NCBI RefSeq assembly: GCF_900111775.1
Contig: NZ_FOJJ01000001.1
Span: 310,001-374,000, forward strand
DNA from: Desulfuromonas acetexigens
GTDB taxonomy: Bacteria > Desulfobacterota > Desulfuromonadia > Desulfuromonadales > Trichloromonadaceae
DNA: 64,000 bases
Reading direction: 5' to 3'
Part shown: in pieces, positions 50,702-59,723 of the stretch
Layout: every line of letters begins with the position of its first letter
Numbering within the stretch: the stretch's first letter is position 1
The notes under the pieces: model-generated
Seen by the model: only the letters and a program-made list of their open reading frames with translations
Told to the model about the DNA's origin: nothing
Database searches by the model: none
Made by a program: the position numbers and the translations under genes

Positions 50702-51867
50702 CGGCCACCTCCGGTAGAAATGCAGTGCAATGGGAAAAGTTTCCGTTCAAGCACCCGCAGATTTTTTTCCAGGGATTCCTGGGCGCGGGCGAAGTCGTTA
50801 GGCTGCGCCAGGTGGGGCACGTCGCGCAAACGGGTGTCGTCGTAGCCCAGGTCGCGGATCAACGCAACAAAGTCGTCGGGAAGGTGATCAGAAACTTCGG
50901 CCCCAACGATGGCGGCCCAAAGGAGCGCCCAGGAGCGGGCGACGTTGAGCTTTTCGTAGCCGCCACCGCCGATGCAGACCCAGGGCAGGCCCGTGGCGAG
51001 AAACTCACGAGCGGCGTATTCGATGGTGCCGGTGGTCATTTCCAGGCGCGTGAGGGGGTCGGTGCGCAAGGTGTCGACCCCCATCTGGGTCACCAGTACA
51101 TCGGGGGCAAAAGCCCGCAACATGGGGAGAACGACGCTGCGAAAGCCCTGCTCGAAAATCAGATCGTCGGAATGGGCACGAAAAGGGAGATTCACCGAGT
51201 AGCCGTACCCCTCCCCTTCTCCCAACTCTTGGGGAAAGCCGGTTTGGGGAAAGAAGTTTTCCCCGGATTCATGCAGGGAGATGGTGAGAACCTGGTTACT
51301 GGTATAAAAAGCTTCCTGCACGCCGTCGCCGTGGTGGGCGTCGATATCCACATACGCGACCCGCAAGCCCCGGCGGACGAGCTCCTGGATGGCGATGACC
51401 GCATCGTTCAGGTAGCTGAAACCGGAAGCGCGGGCGGCGTGGGCATGATGGTAGCCGCCAGCCAGGGAAAAGGCGACCCGGCAACCCACGTCCACGACCT
51501 GACGGGCGGCTTCCAAGGTGCCGCCGCAACCGAGCAGCGACCATTCATAAACGCCTTGGAAAACAGGATTTTCCACATCTCCCAGGCCATAGCGGAAATT
51601 CGCCCGGGGAGTGTTGTCGCGGCTGAATTCCTTGAGCGTCGCCAGATAGCCGGGGGCATGAAACCCGGCCAGCAACTCTTCCGGCGCAAAGGGGCACTCG
51701 ACCTGGCGCACGCCGGGAAGATCCAAAAGGCCGAGCATGCGCAACAGCTCATAGGTCAGCCGGTAGCGCGCCACCTTGAAGGGATGGTCTTCGCCGAAGG
51801 TGAAATCGTCAAAGCGGCGTGAATAGACCAGAGCCCAAGAGTCTGAATTGGCAACTGTTTTTGACAT
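50698..51867 (-). CDS. Histone deacetylase-like (AcuC family) amidohydrolase
   Basis: A 389-residue class I/II HDAC-type zinc hydrolase. Its active-site set is complete: GGYHHAHA (catalytic His pair), DIDAHHGDGVQ (Asp-x-His ligands), GVDTLRTDP (third ligand Asp) and the catalytic Tyr loop CIGGGGYEKL. It resembles the AcuC group, which deacetylates acetyl-CoA synthetase in Bacillus. The ATG at 51867 has no strong site; the longer frame to 51903 does not improve it. It is the first gene of the same-strand run down to mlaD. Confidence 0.9.
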   Translation of the reverse strand: MSKTVANSDSWALVYSRRFDDFTFGEDHPFKVARYRLTYELLRMLGLLDLPGVRQVECPFAPEELLAGFHAPGYLATLKEFSRDNTPRANFRYGLGDVENPVFQGVYEWSLLGCGGTLEAARQVVDVGCRVAFSLAGGYHHAHAARASGFSYLNDAVIAIQELVRRGLRVAYVDIDAHHGDGVQEAFYTSNQVLTISLHESGENFFPQTGFPQELGEGEGYGYSVNLPFRAHSDDLIFEQGFRSVVLPMLRAFAPDVLVTQMGVDTLRTDPLTRLEMTTGTIEYAAREFLATGLPWVCIGGGGYEKLNVARSWALLWAAIVGAEVSDHLPDDFVALIRDLGYDDTRLRDVPHLAQPNDFARAQESLEKNLRVLERKLFPLHCISTGGGR

Positions 51868-51943
51868 GGGGCCTGTTTTACACCGGGCGCTGGCAAAGGT
51901 CAACCAGGGATTGCCCGGGAAACCGCGTGAATACAGGTTTTCC

Positions 51944-51972
51944 TTGATTCTTCCCGGGGGGCTACCTATAAT
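51944..51972 (+). promoter_or_regulatory. Promoter for tmk-holB-ricT-metG
   Basis: TTGATT (51944-51949) and consensus TATAAT (51967-51972) with a 17-base spacer, 29 bases before the tmk ATG. Confidence 0.8.
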
Positions 51973-52001
51973 ATCCCGATTTTACCGGAAGATTGGAATC
52001 C

Positions 52002-52652
52002 ATGGCGCTTTTCATCAGCTTTGAAGGCGGGGAAGGCTGCGGCAAGTCGACCCAGATCGCGGCCCTGGCCGCGCGCTTGACCAACCGGGGGATACCGGTG
52101 CTGGCGACCCGCGAACCGGGCGGCTGCGCCATCGCCGACGCCATTCGCCGCATTCTCCTCAATCCGGCCAATGCCACCCTGGTTCCCCGTGCGGAACTGC
52201 TCCTTTACGCCGCCGCCCGCGCCCAGCATGTGGATGAAGTCATCCAACCGGCCCTGAGCCAGGGCACCTGGGTGCTCTGCGATCGTTTCACCGACGCGAC
52301 CGTCGCTTACCAGGGCGGGGGACGGCAACTGCCGTCGGCCACCATTGAGACCCTGAACCGAATCGCCACGGACGGACTGCAACCCGACCTCACTCTCCTG
52401 CTCGATCTGCCGGTGGAAGAAGGTCTGCGCCGGGCAATCGGCCGCAATGACCAGGACGGTACCGCCCATGAAGGGCGCTTCGAGGCGGAGACGCTGGCCT
52501 TTCATCAGCGGGTGCGCGTGGTCTACCAGCAACTCGCCGAGAGTCACGAGCGTTTTCGCGTCGTCGACGCCTTCGGGACAGTCGCCGCCGTTGCCGGACG
52601 GATTGACCGGGTTCTCGATGAATTTCTGGCGGAAAGAGGCATCCAACTGTGA
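52002..52652 (+). CDS. tmk: Thymidylate kinase
   Basis: A 216-residue kinase that makes dTDP from dTMP. The P-loop FEGGEGCGKSTQ (near 7-18), the DR(F/Y) motif CDRFTDATVAYQGGGR, and the LID region RAIGRNDQDGTAHEGRFE are present. The ATG at 52002 is preferred over an upstream TTG at 51993, which is too close to GGAAGA. holB overlaps its stop by 4 bases (GTGA), a widely conserved arrangement. Confidence 0.96.
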   Translation: MALFISFEGGEGCGKSTQIAALAARLTNRGIPVLATREPGGCAIADAIRRILLNPANATLVPRAELLLYAAARAQHVDEVIQPALSQGTWVLCDRFTDATVAYQGGGRQLPSATIETLNRIATDGLQPDLTLLLDLPVEEGLRRAIGRNDQDGTAHEGRFEAETLAFHQRVRVVYQQLAESHERFRVVDAFGTVAAVAGRIDRVLDEFLAERGIQL

Positions 52653-53617
52653 CCTTCAGCCAGATCCTCGGCCACGACCGGCAAAAGGATATCCTGCGGC
52701 GCGCCCTCGCCCACGGCCGCCTCGCCCACGCCTATCTCTTCGAAGGTCCCGAGGGGGTCGGCAAAAGGCTCATGGCGATCGCACTGACGAGAGCGCTCTT
52801 CTGCGCGGAAAAAACAGGCTGCGGCAGTTGCCCGGCCTGCCGCAAGATCGATCATCATAACCATCCCGACCTGCACATTCTTGAGGCGGAAGGACAGACG
52901 ATCAAAATCGAACAGGTGCGGGCGTTGCAGAAGGAACTGGCCTTTCGACCCCTGGAAGGGCCGCGCAAGGTCTGCCTGATTGACGGCGCCGAACGGATGA
53001 ACGCGGCGGCGGGGAACGCCCTGCTCAAGACCCTGGAGGAACCGAGCGGCGACGCCCTGCTGATCCTGCTCAGCAGCCGCCCCGAAAGTATTCTGAGCAC
53101 CATCCGCTCCCGCTGCCAGCGCCTCCCCTTTACCCGTTTGCCTCAGGCGCAGCTCAAAGAAGTACTGCTCGAGCGCATGGCCCTCGATGCCACCCAGGGG
53201 CACATTCTGGCGGCCCTCTCCGAAGGAAGCTTCAAAAAGGCCCTGGGCAAGGATCGTGATCTCTACCTGGAAAAACGGCGGGAGCTGCTCAAGGCCCTGA
53301 CCGCCCTGGCCCCCGGGCGGGTTCTGCCTCTTTTCGAGCTGGCGCAAACCCTGGCCGATGACAAGGACAGGATTTTCGATATCCTCGACATTTTTCAGGC
53401 TTTTTACCGGGATTTGCTTCTTTACCGGCAAGGACGCCCGGAAGAGGAACTGGTCAACATCGACCTGGCCGAGAAGATCCGTCGCGTCGCGGCGCGGGAA
53501 AGCCTCCCCTCGCTGCTGGCCAAGCTCGACGCCATCGACGCCGGCCGTCGCCACCTGGAACGTAACGTCAATCGCCAGCTCGCCCTGGAAGTACTGCTGA
53601 TGCGGCTGGCCGCCTGA
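52649..53617 (+). CDS. holB: DNA polymerase III delta' subunit
   Basis: A 322-residue clamp-loader subunit. It starts with a GTG overlapping the tmk stop. The AAA+ fold shows FEGPEGVGKR, a zinc module CGSCPACRKID near 57-67 and TLEEPSGDALLILLSSRPE (the SRC-containing sensor region continues with STIRSRCQ). The C-terminal helical part is less conserved. It helps load the sliding clamp and is expressed with tmk. Confidence 0.94.
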   Translation: MTFSQILGHDRQKDILRRALAHGRLAHAYLFEGPEGVGKRLMAIALTRALFCAEKTGCGSCPACRKIDHHNHPDLHILEAEGQTIKIEQVRALQKELAFRPLEGPRKVCLIDGAERMNAAAGNALLKTLEEPSGDALLILLSSRPESILSTIRSRCQRLPFTRLPQAQLKEVLLERMALDATQGHILAALSEGSFKKALGKDRDLYLEKRRELLKALTALAPGRVLPLFELAQTLADDKDRIFDILDIFQAFYRDLLLYRQGRPEEELVNIDLAEKIRRVAARESLPSLLAKLDAIDAGRRHLERNVNRQLALEVLLMRLAA

Positions 53618-53647
53618 TAAAATTCAACCGGAAGGTTCGCCGATAAC

Positions 53648-54712
<1,065 letters not shown>

Positions 54713-54728
54713 GCCAAGGAGAACACCC

Positions 54729-56261
54729 ATGGATAGACGTTTTTATATCACCACGCCCATCTATTATGTAAACGATGTTCCCCATATTGGGCACGCTTAC
54801 ACCACCCTGGCTTGCGATGTCCTCGCCCGCTATAAGCGGGCCCGCGGCTATGAAGTCTTTTTTCTCACCGGCACCGACGAGCATGGGCAGAAGGTGGAAA
54901 AAGCCGCCATCGCCGCCGGCGAGACCCCGCTGGAACTGGCCGACCGTGTGGTCAAGCGCTTTCAGGCGCTGTGGGAAAAGCTGAACATTTCCCACACCGA
55001 CTTCATCCGCACCACCCAGGAGCGCCATAAGAAAGGGGTTTCTGAACTCTTTCGGCGCATCGAGGCGAAGGGAGATATCTTTCTCGGCGAATACGAAGAC
55101 TGGTACTGCACCCCCTGCGAAACCTTCTGGACCGAAACTCAGCTGATCAACGGCGCCTGCCCCGATTGCGGCCGTCCCACGGAAAAACTCAAGGAAGAGT
55201 CCTACTTCTTCCGCATGAGCAAATACCAGGAGGCGCTGCTCGCTCATATCGAAGCTAATCCTGATTTCATCCAGCCTCGGGGCCGGCGCAACGAAATTAT
55301 CAGTTTCCTCAAAGAAGGATTACGCGACCTTTCCATCTCCCGCACCACCTTCTCCTGGGGGATTCCGGTGCCGGGTAATGAGCGTCACGTCATCTACGTT
55401 TGGTTCGATGCCCTGACCAACTACATCACCGCCCTCGGCTTTCCCGATGACGTCGATGGTAATTTCGCCAAGTTCTGGCCAGTCGATGCCCATGTCATCG
55501 GCAAGGACATCCTGCGTTTCCATACCGTCTACTGGCCGACCTTCCTCCTCGCCGCCGGGCTCCCTCTGCCGAAAAAGGTCTTTGCCCACGGCTGGTGGAC
55601 GGTGGAGGGGCAGAAGATGAGCAAAAGCCTGCGCAACGTCGTCGAGCCGAACATGCTCATCGACAAATACGGGGTCGACGCCATCCGCTACTTCCTGCTG
55701 CGCGAAGTCCCCTTCGGCCTCGATGGCGATTTCTCCCACGCTGCCCTGGTTCATCGCATCAACTCCGATCTGGCCAATGACCTCGGCAACCTGGTCAGCC
55801 GCTCGACCGCCATGCTCGGCAAATATTTCGGCGGAACCCTCCCGGCCGCGGCGGCCAACGAGGCGCTCGATGAAGCCTTTATTCAACGATTTCCCGCTGC
55901 CATCACCAAGGTCGACGAACTGATGGATGAGCTGGCGTTCAACAAGGCGCTCCAGGCCATCTGGGAACTGGTCGGCGCCGCCAACAAATACATCGACGAG
56001 ACCGCCCCCTGGGCCCTGGCCAAGGAGGAGAGCCTGCGCCCCCGCCTGGCGACGGTTATGTACAACCTGCTCGAAGGCACGCGGATCATCGCCCTGCTGG
56101 TCGCGCCCTTCATGCCGGAAACCGGCGCGTCGATTCTGCAAACCCTGGGAGTTCCGACAAAAGAACTGCAACTTGACGGTAACGACCGCTGGGGGCAATT
56201 ACCGCCGGGAATCCAGGTCGCCAAAGCCGCTCCCCTCTTCCCGCGCATCGAAACGGAATAA
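54729..56261 (+). CDS. metG: Methionyl-tRNA synthetase
   Basis: A 510-residue class Ia synthetase that charges tRNA-Met. HIGH is in DVPHIGHAYTTLA, the connective-peptide zinc motifs are CTPCETF and CPDCGRP, and KMSKS is in GQKMSKSLRNV. The anticodon-binding domain follows (NDLGNLVSRS, YIDETAPWALAK). It lacks the extra C-terminal tRNA-binding domain of E. coli MetG, as in many short forms. A terminator follows. Confidence 0.96.
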   Translation: MDRRFYITTPIYYVNDVPHIGHAYTTLACDVLARYKRARGYEVFFLTGTDEHGQKVEKAAIAAGETPLELADRVVKRFQALWEKLNISHTDFIRTTQERHKKGVSELFRRIEAKGDIFLGEYEDWYCTPCETFWTETQLINGACPDCGRPTEKLKEESYFFRMSKYQEALLAHIEANPDFIQPRGRRNEIISFLKEGLRDLSISRTTFSWGIPVPGNERHVIYVWFDALTNYITALGFPDDVDGNFAKFWPVDAHVIGKDILRFHTVYWPTFLLAAGLPLPKKVFAHGWWTVEGQKMSKSLRNVVEPNMLIDKYGVDAIRYFLLREVPFGLDGDFSHAALVHRINSDLANDLGNLVSRSTAMLGKYFGGTLPAAAANEALDEAFIQRFPAAITKVDELMDELAFNKALQAIWELVGAANKYIDETAPWALAKEESLRPRLATVMYNLLEGTRIIALLVAPFMPETGASILQTLGVPTKELQLDGNDRWGQLPPGIQVAKAAPLFPRIETE

Positions 56262-56290
56262 AATTCCCGTTTCAGCAATTGTTTTATCCA

Positions 56291-56322
56291 CAATGGGGCG
56301 CGCCGCGCCCCATTGCTTTTTT
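56291..56322 (+). terminator. Intrinsic terminator after metG
   Basis: Stem CAATGGGGC / GCCCCATTG around a GC-rich loop, then CTTTTTT. It lies 29 bases beyond the metG stop and just before the TatD-fusion ribosome-binding site, so some read-through may occur. Confidence 0.88.
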
Positions 56323-56333
56323 GGAGAAGAACC

Positions 56334-57725
56334 ATGCAAGAGTCCCTCCCCCTGTTGATCGACACCCATGCCCATCTCGATCACGGCCAGTTCGACGAAG
56401 ACCGACAAGCAGTCATTGAGCGCGCTTTTGATCAGGGAATTTCCCACATCCTCAGCGTCGGCTGCGACCTGGAAAGTTCCGCAGCCAATGTCCGCCTCGC
56501 TGAAACCTACCCCAACATTCACGCCGCCGTCGGCATTCATCCCCATGATGCGCCGCAAGCGGATGAGGCCGGAATCGTCCAACTGACGAAATTGCTGGAA
56601 CAATCGGAAAAGATCGTCGCCGTCGGCGAGATCGGGCTCGATTTCTATCGTGATCGTGCCCCCCGGGATGTGCAGCGCCTCGCCTTCCGCCGTCAGATCG
56701 CCCTGGCCCGGCAGGTGAAAAAGCCGATCATCGTCCACGACCGGGATGCCCACGACGAGGTTTTACAAATTCTGCGTGAGGAAAAAGCCGCCGAGGTTGG
56801 CGGCGTGCTGCACTGTTTCAGCGGCGATAAAGAGATGGCTCGCGCCTGCCTCGATCTCGGTTTCTATCTTTCCTTTCCCGGGACCATCACTTATCCCAAA
56901 AATGATGCCACCCGTGAGGTGGTACGCGCTGTCCCGATCGATCATCTGCTGGTCGAAACCGATTGCCCCTATCTTGCCCCCCTGCCCTTTCGCGGCAAGC
57001 GCAACGAACCGGCCCATGTCCGCCAGACGGCGGCGATGATCGCCGAGATCAAAGGCCTGACCCTTGAGGATGTCGCTCGCATCACCAGCCGCAACGCCTG
57101 CACGCTTTTCGGCATCGGCGAAATTGACCAGAGCGGCAAGATCGCCTACCGCATCCGCGACTCTTTGTACCTCAATCTCACCAACCGCTGCTCCAACGCC
57201 TGTACCTTCTGCGCCAAGTTCAAGGAATTCGTGGTCAAGGGGCATGCGCTGAAGCTCGACCACGAACCCGATTTCACCGAAGTGATCCGGGCCATCGGCG
57301 ATCCGACCCGATACAAGGAGGTGGTTTTCTGCGGTTACGGCGAGCCCCTGCTGCGCATCGAACTGGTCAAAGAGGTCGCTACCTGGCTCCACCAGCGGGG
57401 AGTTAAAGTGCGCATCAATAGCGACGGCCAGGCGAACCTGGTCCATGGACGCGACATCCTGCCGGAACTCGCCGGGCTGGTCGATACCCTCTCCGTTTCC
57501 CTCAATGCCGCCGACGGCGAGACCTATCAGCGCATCTGCCGTTCCCCCTATGGGGAACAGGCCTACGAGGGGGTCAAGGATTTCCTGCGACGGGCGCCGG
57601 CGCACATCCCCGAGGTCATCGCCACGGCGGTGACGCTGCCGGGGATCGATGTCGCCGCCTGCCGGGCTGTCGCCAAGGAATTGGGAGTGAATTTTCGCGA
57701 AAGGGAATACAACGAGGTAGGATAA
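56334..57725 (+). CDS. TatD-family nuclease fused to a radical SAM domain
   Basis: A 463-residue two-domain protein. Residues 1-258 are a TatD metal-dependent DNase: LIDTHAHLDHGQF near 8-20, GIHPHD, GEIGLDFYRD, VHDRDAHDEV and DCPYLAPLPFRGKRNEP supply its metal ligands. Residues about 265-463 are a radical SAM domain with LNLTNRCSNACTFCAKF (CX3CX2C) and CGYGEPLLR. Stand-alone radical SAM proteins linked to tatD are known; here both are one chain. The function of the SAM part is unknown. The ATG follows GGAGAAGAACC. Codon use and position after metG match the housekeeping run. Confidence 0.92.
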   Translation: MQESLPLLIDTHAHLDHGQFDEDRQAVIERAFDQGISHILSVGCDLESSAANVRLAETYPNIHAAVGIHPHDAPQADEAGIVQLTKLLEQSEKIVAVGEIGLDFYRDRAPRDVQRLAFRRQIALARQVKKPIIVHDRDAHDEVLQILREEKAAEVGGVLHCFSGDKEMARACLDLGFYLSFPGTITYPKNDATREVVRAVPIDHLLVETDCPYLAPLPFRGKRNEPAHVRQTAAMIAEIKGLTLEDVARITSRNACTLFGIGEIDQSGKIAYRIRDSLYLNLTNRCSNACTFCAKFKEFVVKGHALKLDHEPDFTEVIRAIGDPTRYKEVVFCGYGEPLLRIELVKEVATWLHQRGVKVRINSDGQANLVHGRDILPELAGLVDTLSVSLNAADGETYQRICRSPYGEQAYEGVKDFLRRAPAHIPEVIATAVTLPGIDVAACRAVAKELGVNFREREYNEVG

Positions 57726-57733
57726 AACGACTT

Positions 57734-57763
57734 AAGGCCGGATCGAGCGATCCGGCCTTTTCC
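57734..57763 (+). terminator. Intrinsic terminator after the TatD fusion
   Basis: Perfect 11-bp stem AAGGCCGGATC / GATCCGGCCTT with loop GAGC, followed by TT and CC on the plus strand. It may also act on the convergent gene. Confidence 0.8.
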
Positions 57764-57775
57764 ATCTGTACCTAT

Positions 57776-58081
57776 TTAATCTTCTGAATCGGGCAATTCG
57801 CCTTCGCCGAAAAGCTTGGGCGCCTTGTAATCCGGTAAGTCTGCCACATAAGGGCAGTCGGCGGGGAGAACGCCGAGTTTGACGATCTCCGGCGTCAGCG
57901 GGGTGCATCCGGGTCGGGCCAAGGCGCGGTCGGGATAGACAGTGCAGAGGTGGGTCTTGAGATCAAGCTTCTCGCAGGGGGTGTCGGTGTAATAGATCAC
58001 CCCTTCGTAGTCGATCTTCTCGAAACAGCAGCGACCGCATCGGCGGCAACGCGCATCCCATTCCGTTTCCTCGACGGCCAA
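57776..58081 (-). CDS. YkgJ-like cysteine-cluster protein
   Basis: A 101-residue Cys-rich protein. It has CRRCGRCCF near 12-20, then CEKLDLKTHLCTVYPDR and RPGCTPL, a zinc/iron-chelating pattern of the YkgJ (CxxCxxxCC) family whose role is unknown. The TTG start at 58081 is chosen because AAGGAG lies 6 bases upstream; the longer frame from GTG 58132 runs through the tRNA terminator hairpin and is rejected. It is convergent with the TatD fusion. Confidence 0.82.
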   Translation of the reverse strand: MAVEETEWDARCRRCGRCCFEKIDYEGVIYYTDTPCEKLDLKTHLCTVYPDRALARPGCTPLTPEIVKLGVLPADCPYVADLPDYKAPKLFGEGELPDSED

Positions 58082-58096
58082 TCGATACTCCTTCGA

Positions 58097-58133
58097 TAAA
58101 AAAATAGAGGTGGAGCTTTTAGCAAGCTCCACC
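58097..58133 (-). terminator. Intrinsic terminator of the tRNA-Gln/tRNA-Glu transcript
   Basis: Stem GGTGGAGCTT / AAGCTCCACC with a 5-base loop, followed on the minus strand by TCTATTTTTTT. It lies 8 bases past the tRNA-Glu 3' end. Confidence 0.92.
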
Positions 58134-58140
58134 CCCAGGG

Positions 58141-58218
<78 letters not shown>

Positions 58219-58254
58219 GTAAATTGTTTCGAGCGGTAACCGCTTAAATATCCT

Positions 58255-58329
58255 TGGCTGGGGTGCTAGGATTCGAACCTAGGGATGACGGAGTCAGAGT
58301 CCGTTGCCTTACCGCTTGGCTACACCCCA
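58255..58329 (-). tRNA. tRNA-Gln (anticodon CTG)
   Basis: A 75-base cloverleaf with acceptor TGGGGTG / CACCCCA, discriminator G and encoded CCA. Anticodon stem ACGGA / TCCGT encloses loop CTCTGAC, anticodon CTG. It lies 36 bases upstream of tRNA-Glu on the same strand and probably shares its transcript and terminator. Confidence 0.96.
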
Positions 58330-58456
58330 AGAACGGAAGCTGTTTTTAACAGAGAAGCCCTATACAGTCAAGAAAAAATACCACCCTATTTCGAAATTAT
58401 CATCCTCGGTCGAAACGACTGCACGGCAAACTCTCAATGCTTCCGGTCAGAGATAT

Positions 58457-58861
58457 TCATCCCTTGGGTGTAATCGCAAAAATCCGCGAAGAAGATTCAG
58501 CAAGAAGTTTTCCATCGGCTTCGACACGGGCCTGCACAAAGTGAATTTTCTTTTTTTGTTCAACCACTTCGGCGAAAACAAGGAGTTCGGTCTCAACGGG
58601 AACAGGCAATTTATACTTGACTGTCAGTTCCGCTGTGACAAAATGCTCGCCGGTTGCGCGGCACGCGTATACGCCTGCTTCATCGAGCAGGGTCGCGAGA
58701 ATTCCACCATGGACCAGCCCCTGCCACCCCTGAAATTGGCTGGGGATACGGATCACGCAATGGGCGCGGCGTCCTTCTTTATCCACGACAAAATCGGCAT
58801 GCAATCCCTGGGGGTTGGCGGGTCCGCATACAAAGCATTGGTCATCCGATAAAACTTCCAT
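58457..58861 (-). CDS. Hotdog-fold thioesterase (PaaI-like)
   Basis: A 134-residue hotdog protein. CFVCGPANPQGLHADF near 9-24 and LVHGGILATLLDEAG (the catalytic HGG...DE motif near 50-64) are typical of acyl-CoA thioesterases; the substrate is not known. LTVKYKLPVPVETELLV is the central strand. It starts with GGAGG about 10 bases before the ATG and is divergent from the cytochrome gene. Confidence 0.9.
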   Translation of the reverse strand: MEVLSDDQCFVCGPANPQGLHADFVVDKEGRRAHCVIRIPSQFQGWQGLVHGGILATLLDEAGVYACRATGEHFVTAELTVKYKLPVPVETELLVFAEVVEQKKKIHFVQARVEADGKLLAESSSRIFAITPKG

Positions 58862-58897
58862 AAGACTCGGTCCTCCTGAGTTGGAGACAAGAAACGG

Positions 58898-58925
58898 TTG
58901 TCCAAAAAAAATTTAATGGTAGAAT
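58898..58925 (+). promoter_or_regulatory. Promoter for the tethered cytochrome gene
   Basis: TTGTCC (58898-58903) and TAGAAT (58920-58925) with a 16-base A-rich spacer, 48 bases before the ATG, preceding an AAGGAGAGAG ribosome-binding site. Confidence 0.65.
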
Positions 58926-58973
58926 GCCTACCATTGCAAATCAACCTTAACAATGCAAAAAAGGAGAGAGTAG

Positions 58974-59651
58974 ATGAAAAGAACAGCCCTGCTTATCGTT
59001 TTGTTGGTTGCATCATTGTCGCTGGTCGCCTGCAGCAAAAAAGAGGAAGCTCAAGCGCCGGCACCCGAGAAAGCCGCTGAAACCAGTGCCGCAGCCGTCA
59101 CTGAAAAAGTTGCCGAAGCCGGTGCAAAGGTAGAAGAGAAGGCCGCAGATGTGGCTGCCCAGGTTGAAGAGAAAGCCGTAGAAGCTGCCGCGGCCACGGA
59201 AAGTGCCGTTCAGGCTGCCACGGAAAAGGCTGGCGAAGTCGCCGCTCAGGTTGAGGAAAAAGCCGCCGAGACCACCGAGGCCGGTAAAGAAGTTGTCGCC
59301 GCCGCCGTTGCCGCCGTTGCCGGCGCGGTAGCTGCCACCGAGGAGAAGGCTGCCGAAGTCGCCGGCGCCGTCGAGGAAAAAGCCGCTGAAGCGACCCAGG
59401 CCGTTGCCGAAACCGCCACTGCCGTTGCCGAAGCCGCTTCCGGCGACAGCGTCGTCATCGAGAACACCTACGGCAAGGTCACCTTCAATCACACGGTTCA
59501 CTCCGAAGCCTTTGATTGCGCCCTCTGCCACGGTGAAGGCGAGCCCGGCGCCCTCGACATGGGCAAAGATGCCGCCCACGCCGCCTGCAAAGGCTGTCAT
59601 CAGGAAAAAGGCGCCGGCCCCACCAAGTGTTCCGAGTGCCACGTTAAGTAA
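58974..59651 (+). CDS. Lipoprotein with 11-residue-repeat helix and C-terminal triheme cytochrome c7 domain
   Basis: A 225-residue protein. The signal peptide ends in the lipobox LVAC (Cys20), with Ser at +2, predicting outer-membrane retention. Residues about 35-160 are almost all Ala, Glu, Val, Lys and Thr and repeat every 11 residues (VEEKAADVAAQ, VEEKAVEAAAA, TEEKAAEVAGA), as in LEA or apolipoprotein helices. Residues about 165-225 form a PpcA-like cytochrome c7: YGKVTFNHTVH, then CALCH, CKGCH and CSECH, three hemes. A single straight helix of about 125 residues would be near 19 nm long. The gene is monocistronic with its own promoter and terminator. Confidence 0.88.
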   Translation: MKRTALLIVLLVASLSLVACSKKEEAQAPAPEKAAETSAAAVTEKVAEAGAKVEEKAADVAAQVEEKAVEAAAATESAVQAATEKAGEVAAQVEEKAAETTEAGKEVVAAAVAAVAGAVAATEEKAAEVAGAVEEKAAEATQAVAETATAVAEAASGDSVVIENTYGKVTFNHTVHSEAFDCALCHGEGEPGALDMGKDAAHAACKGCHQEKGAGPTKCSECHVK

Positions 59652-59680
59652 TTCGATCCAAAATTCAGCGTAAAACCGAA

Positions 59681-59710
59681 GGGGGAGCCGGCAAGTGGCT
59701 CCCCCTTTTT
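59681..59710 (+). terminator. Intrinsic terminator after the tethered cytochrome gene
   Basis: Perfect 9-bp stem GGGGGAGCC / GGCTCCCCC with a 7-base loop, followed by TTTTT. It lies 29 bases past the stop. Confidence 0.95.
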
Positions 59711-59723
59711 ATTTCGGCTTCGG

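Noticed and set aside
58082-58132. Extended start of the YkgJ-like gene
   Set aside because: The extension consists of the tRNA-Glu terminator hairpin; a TTG behind AAGGAG is a better start.
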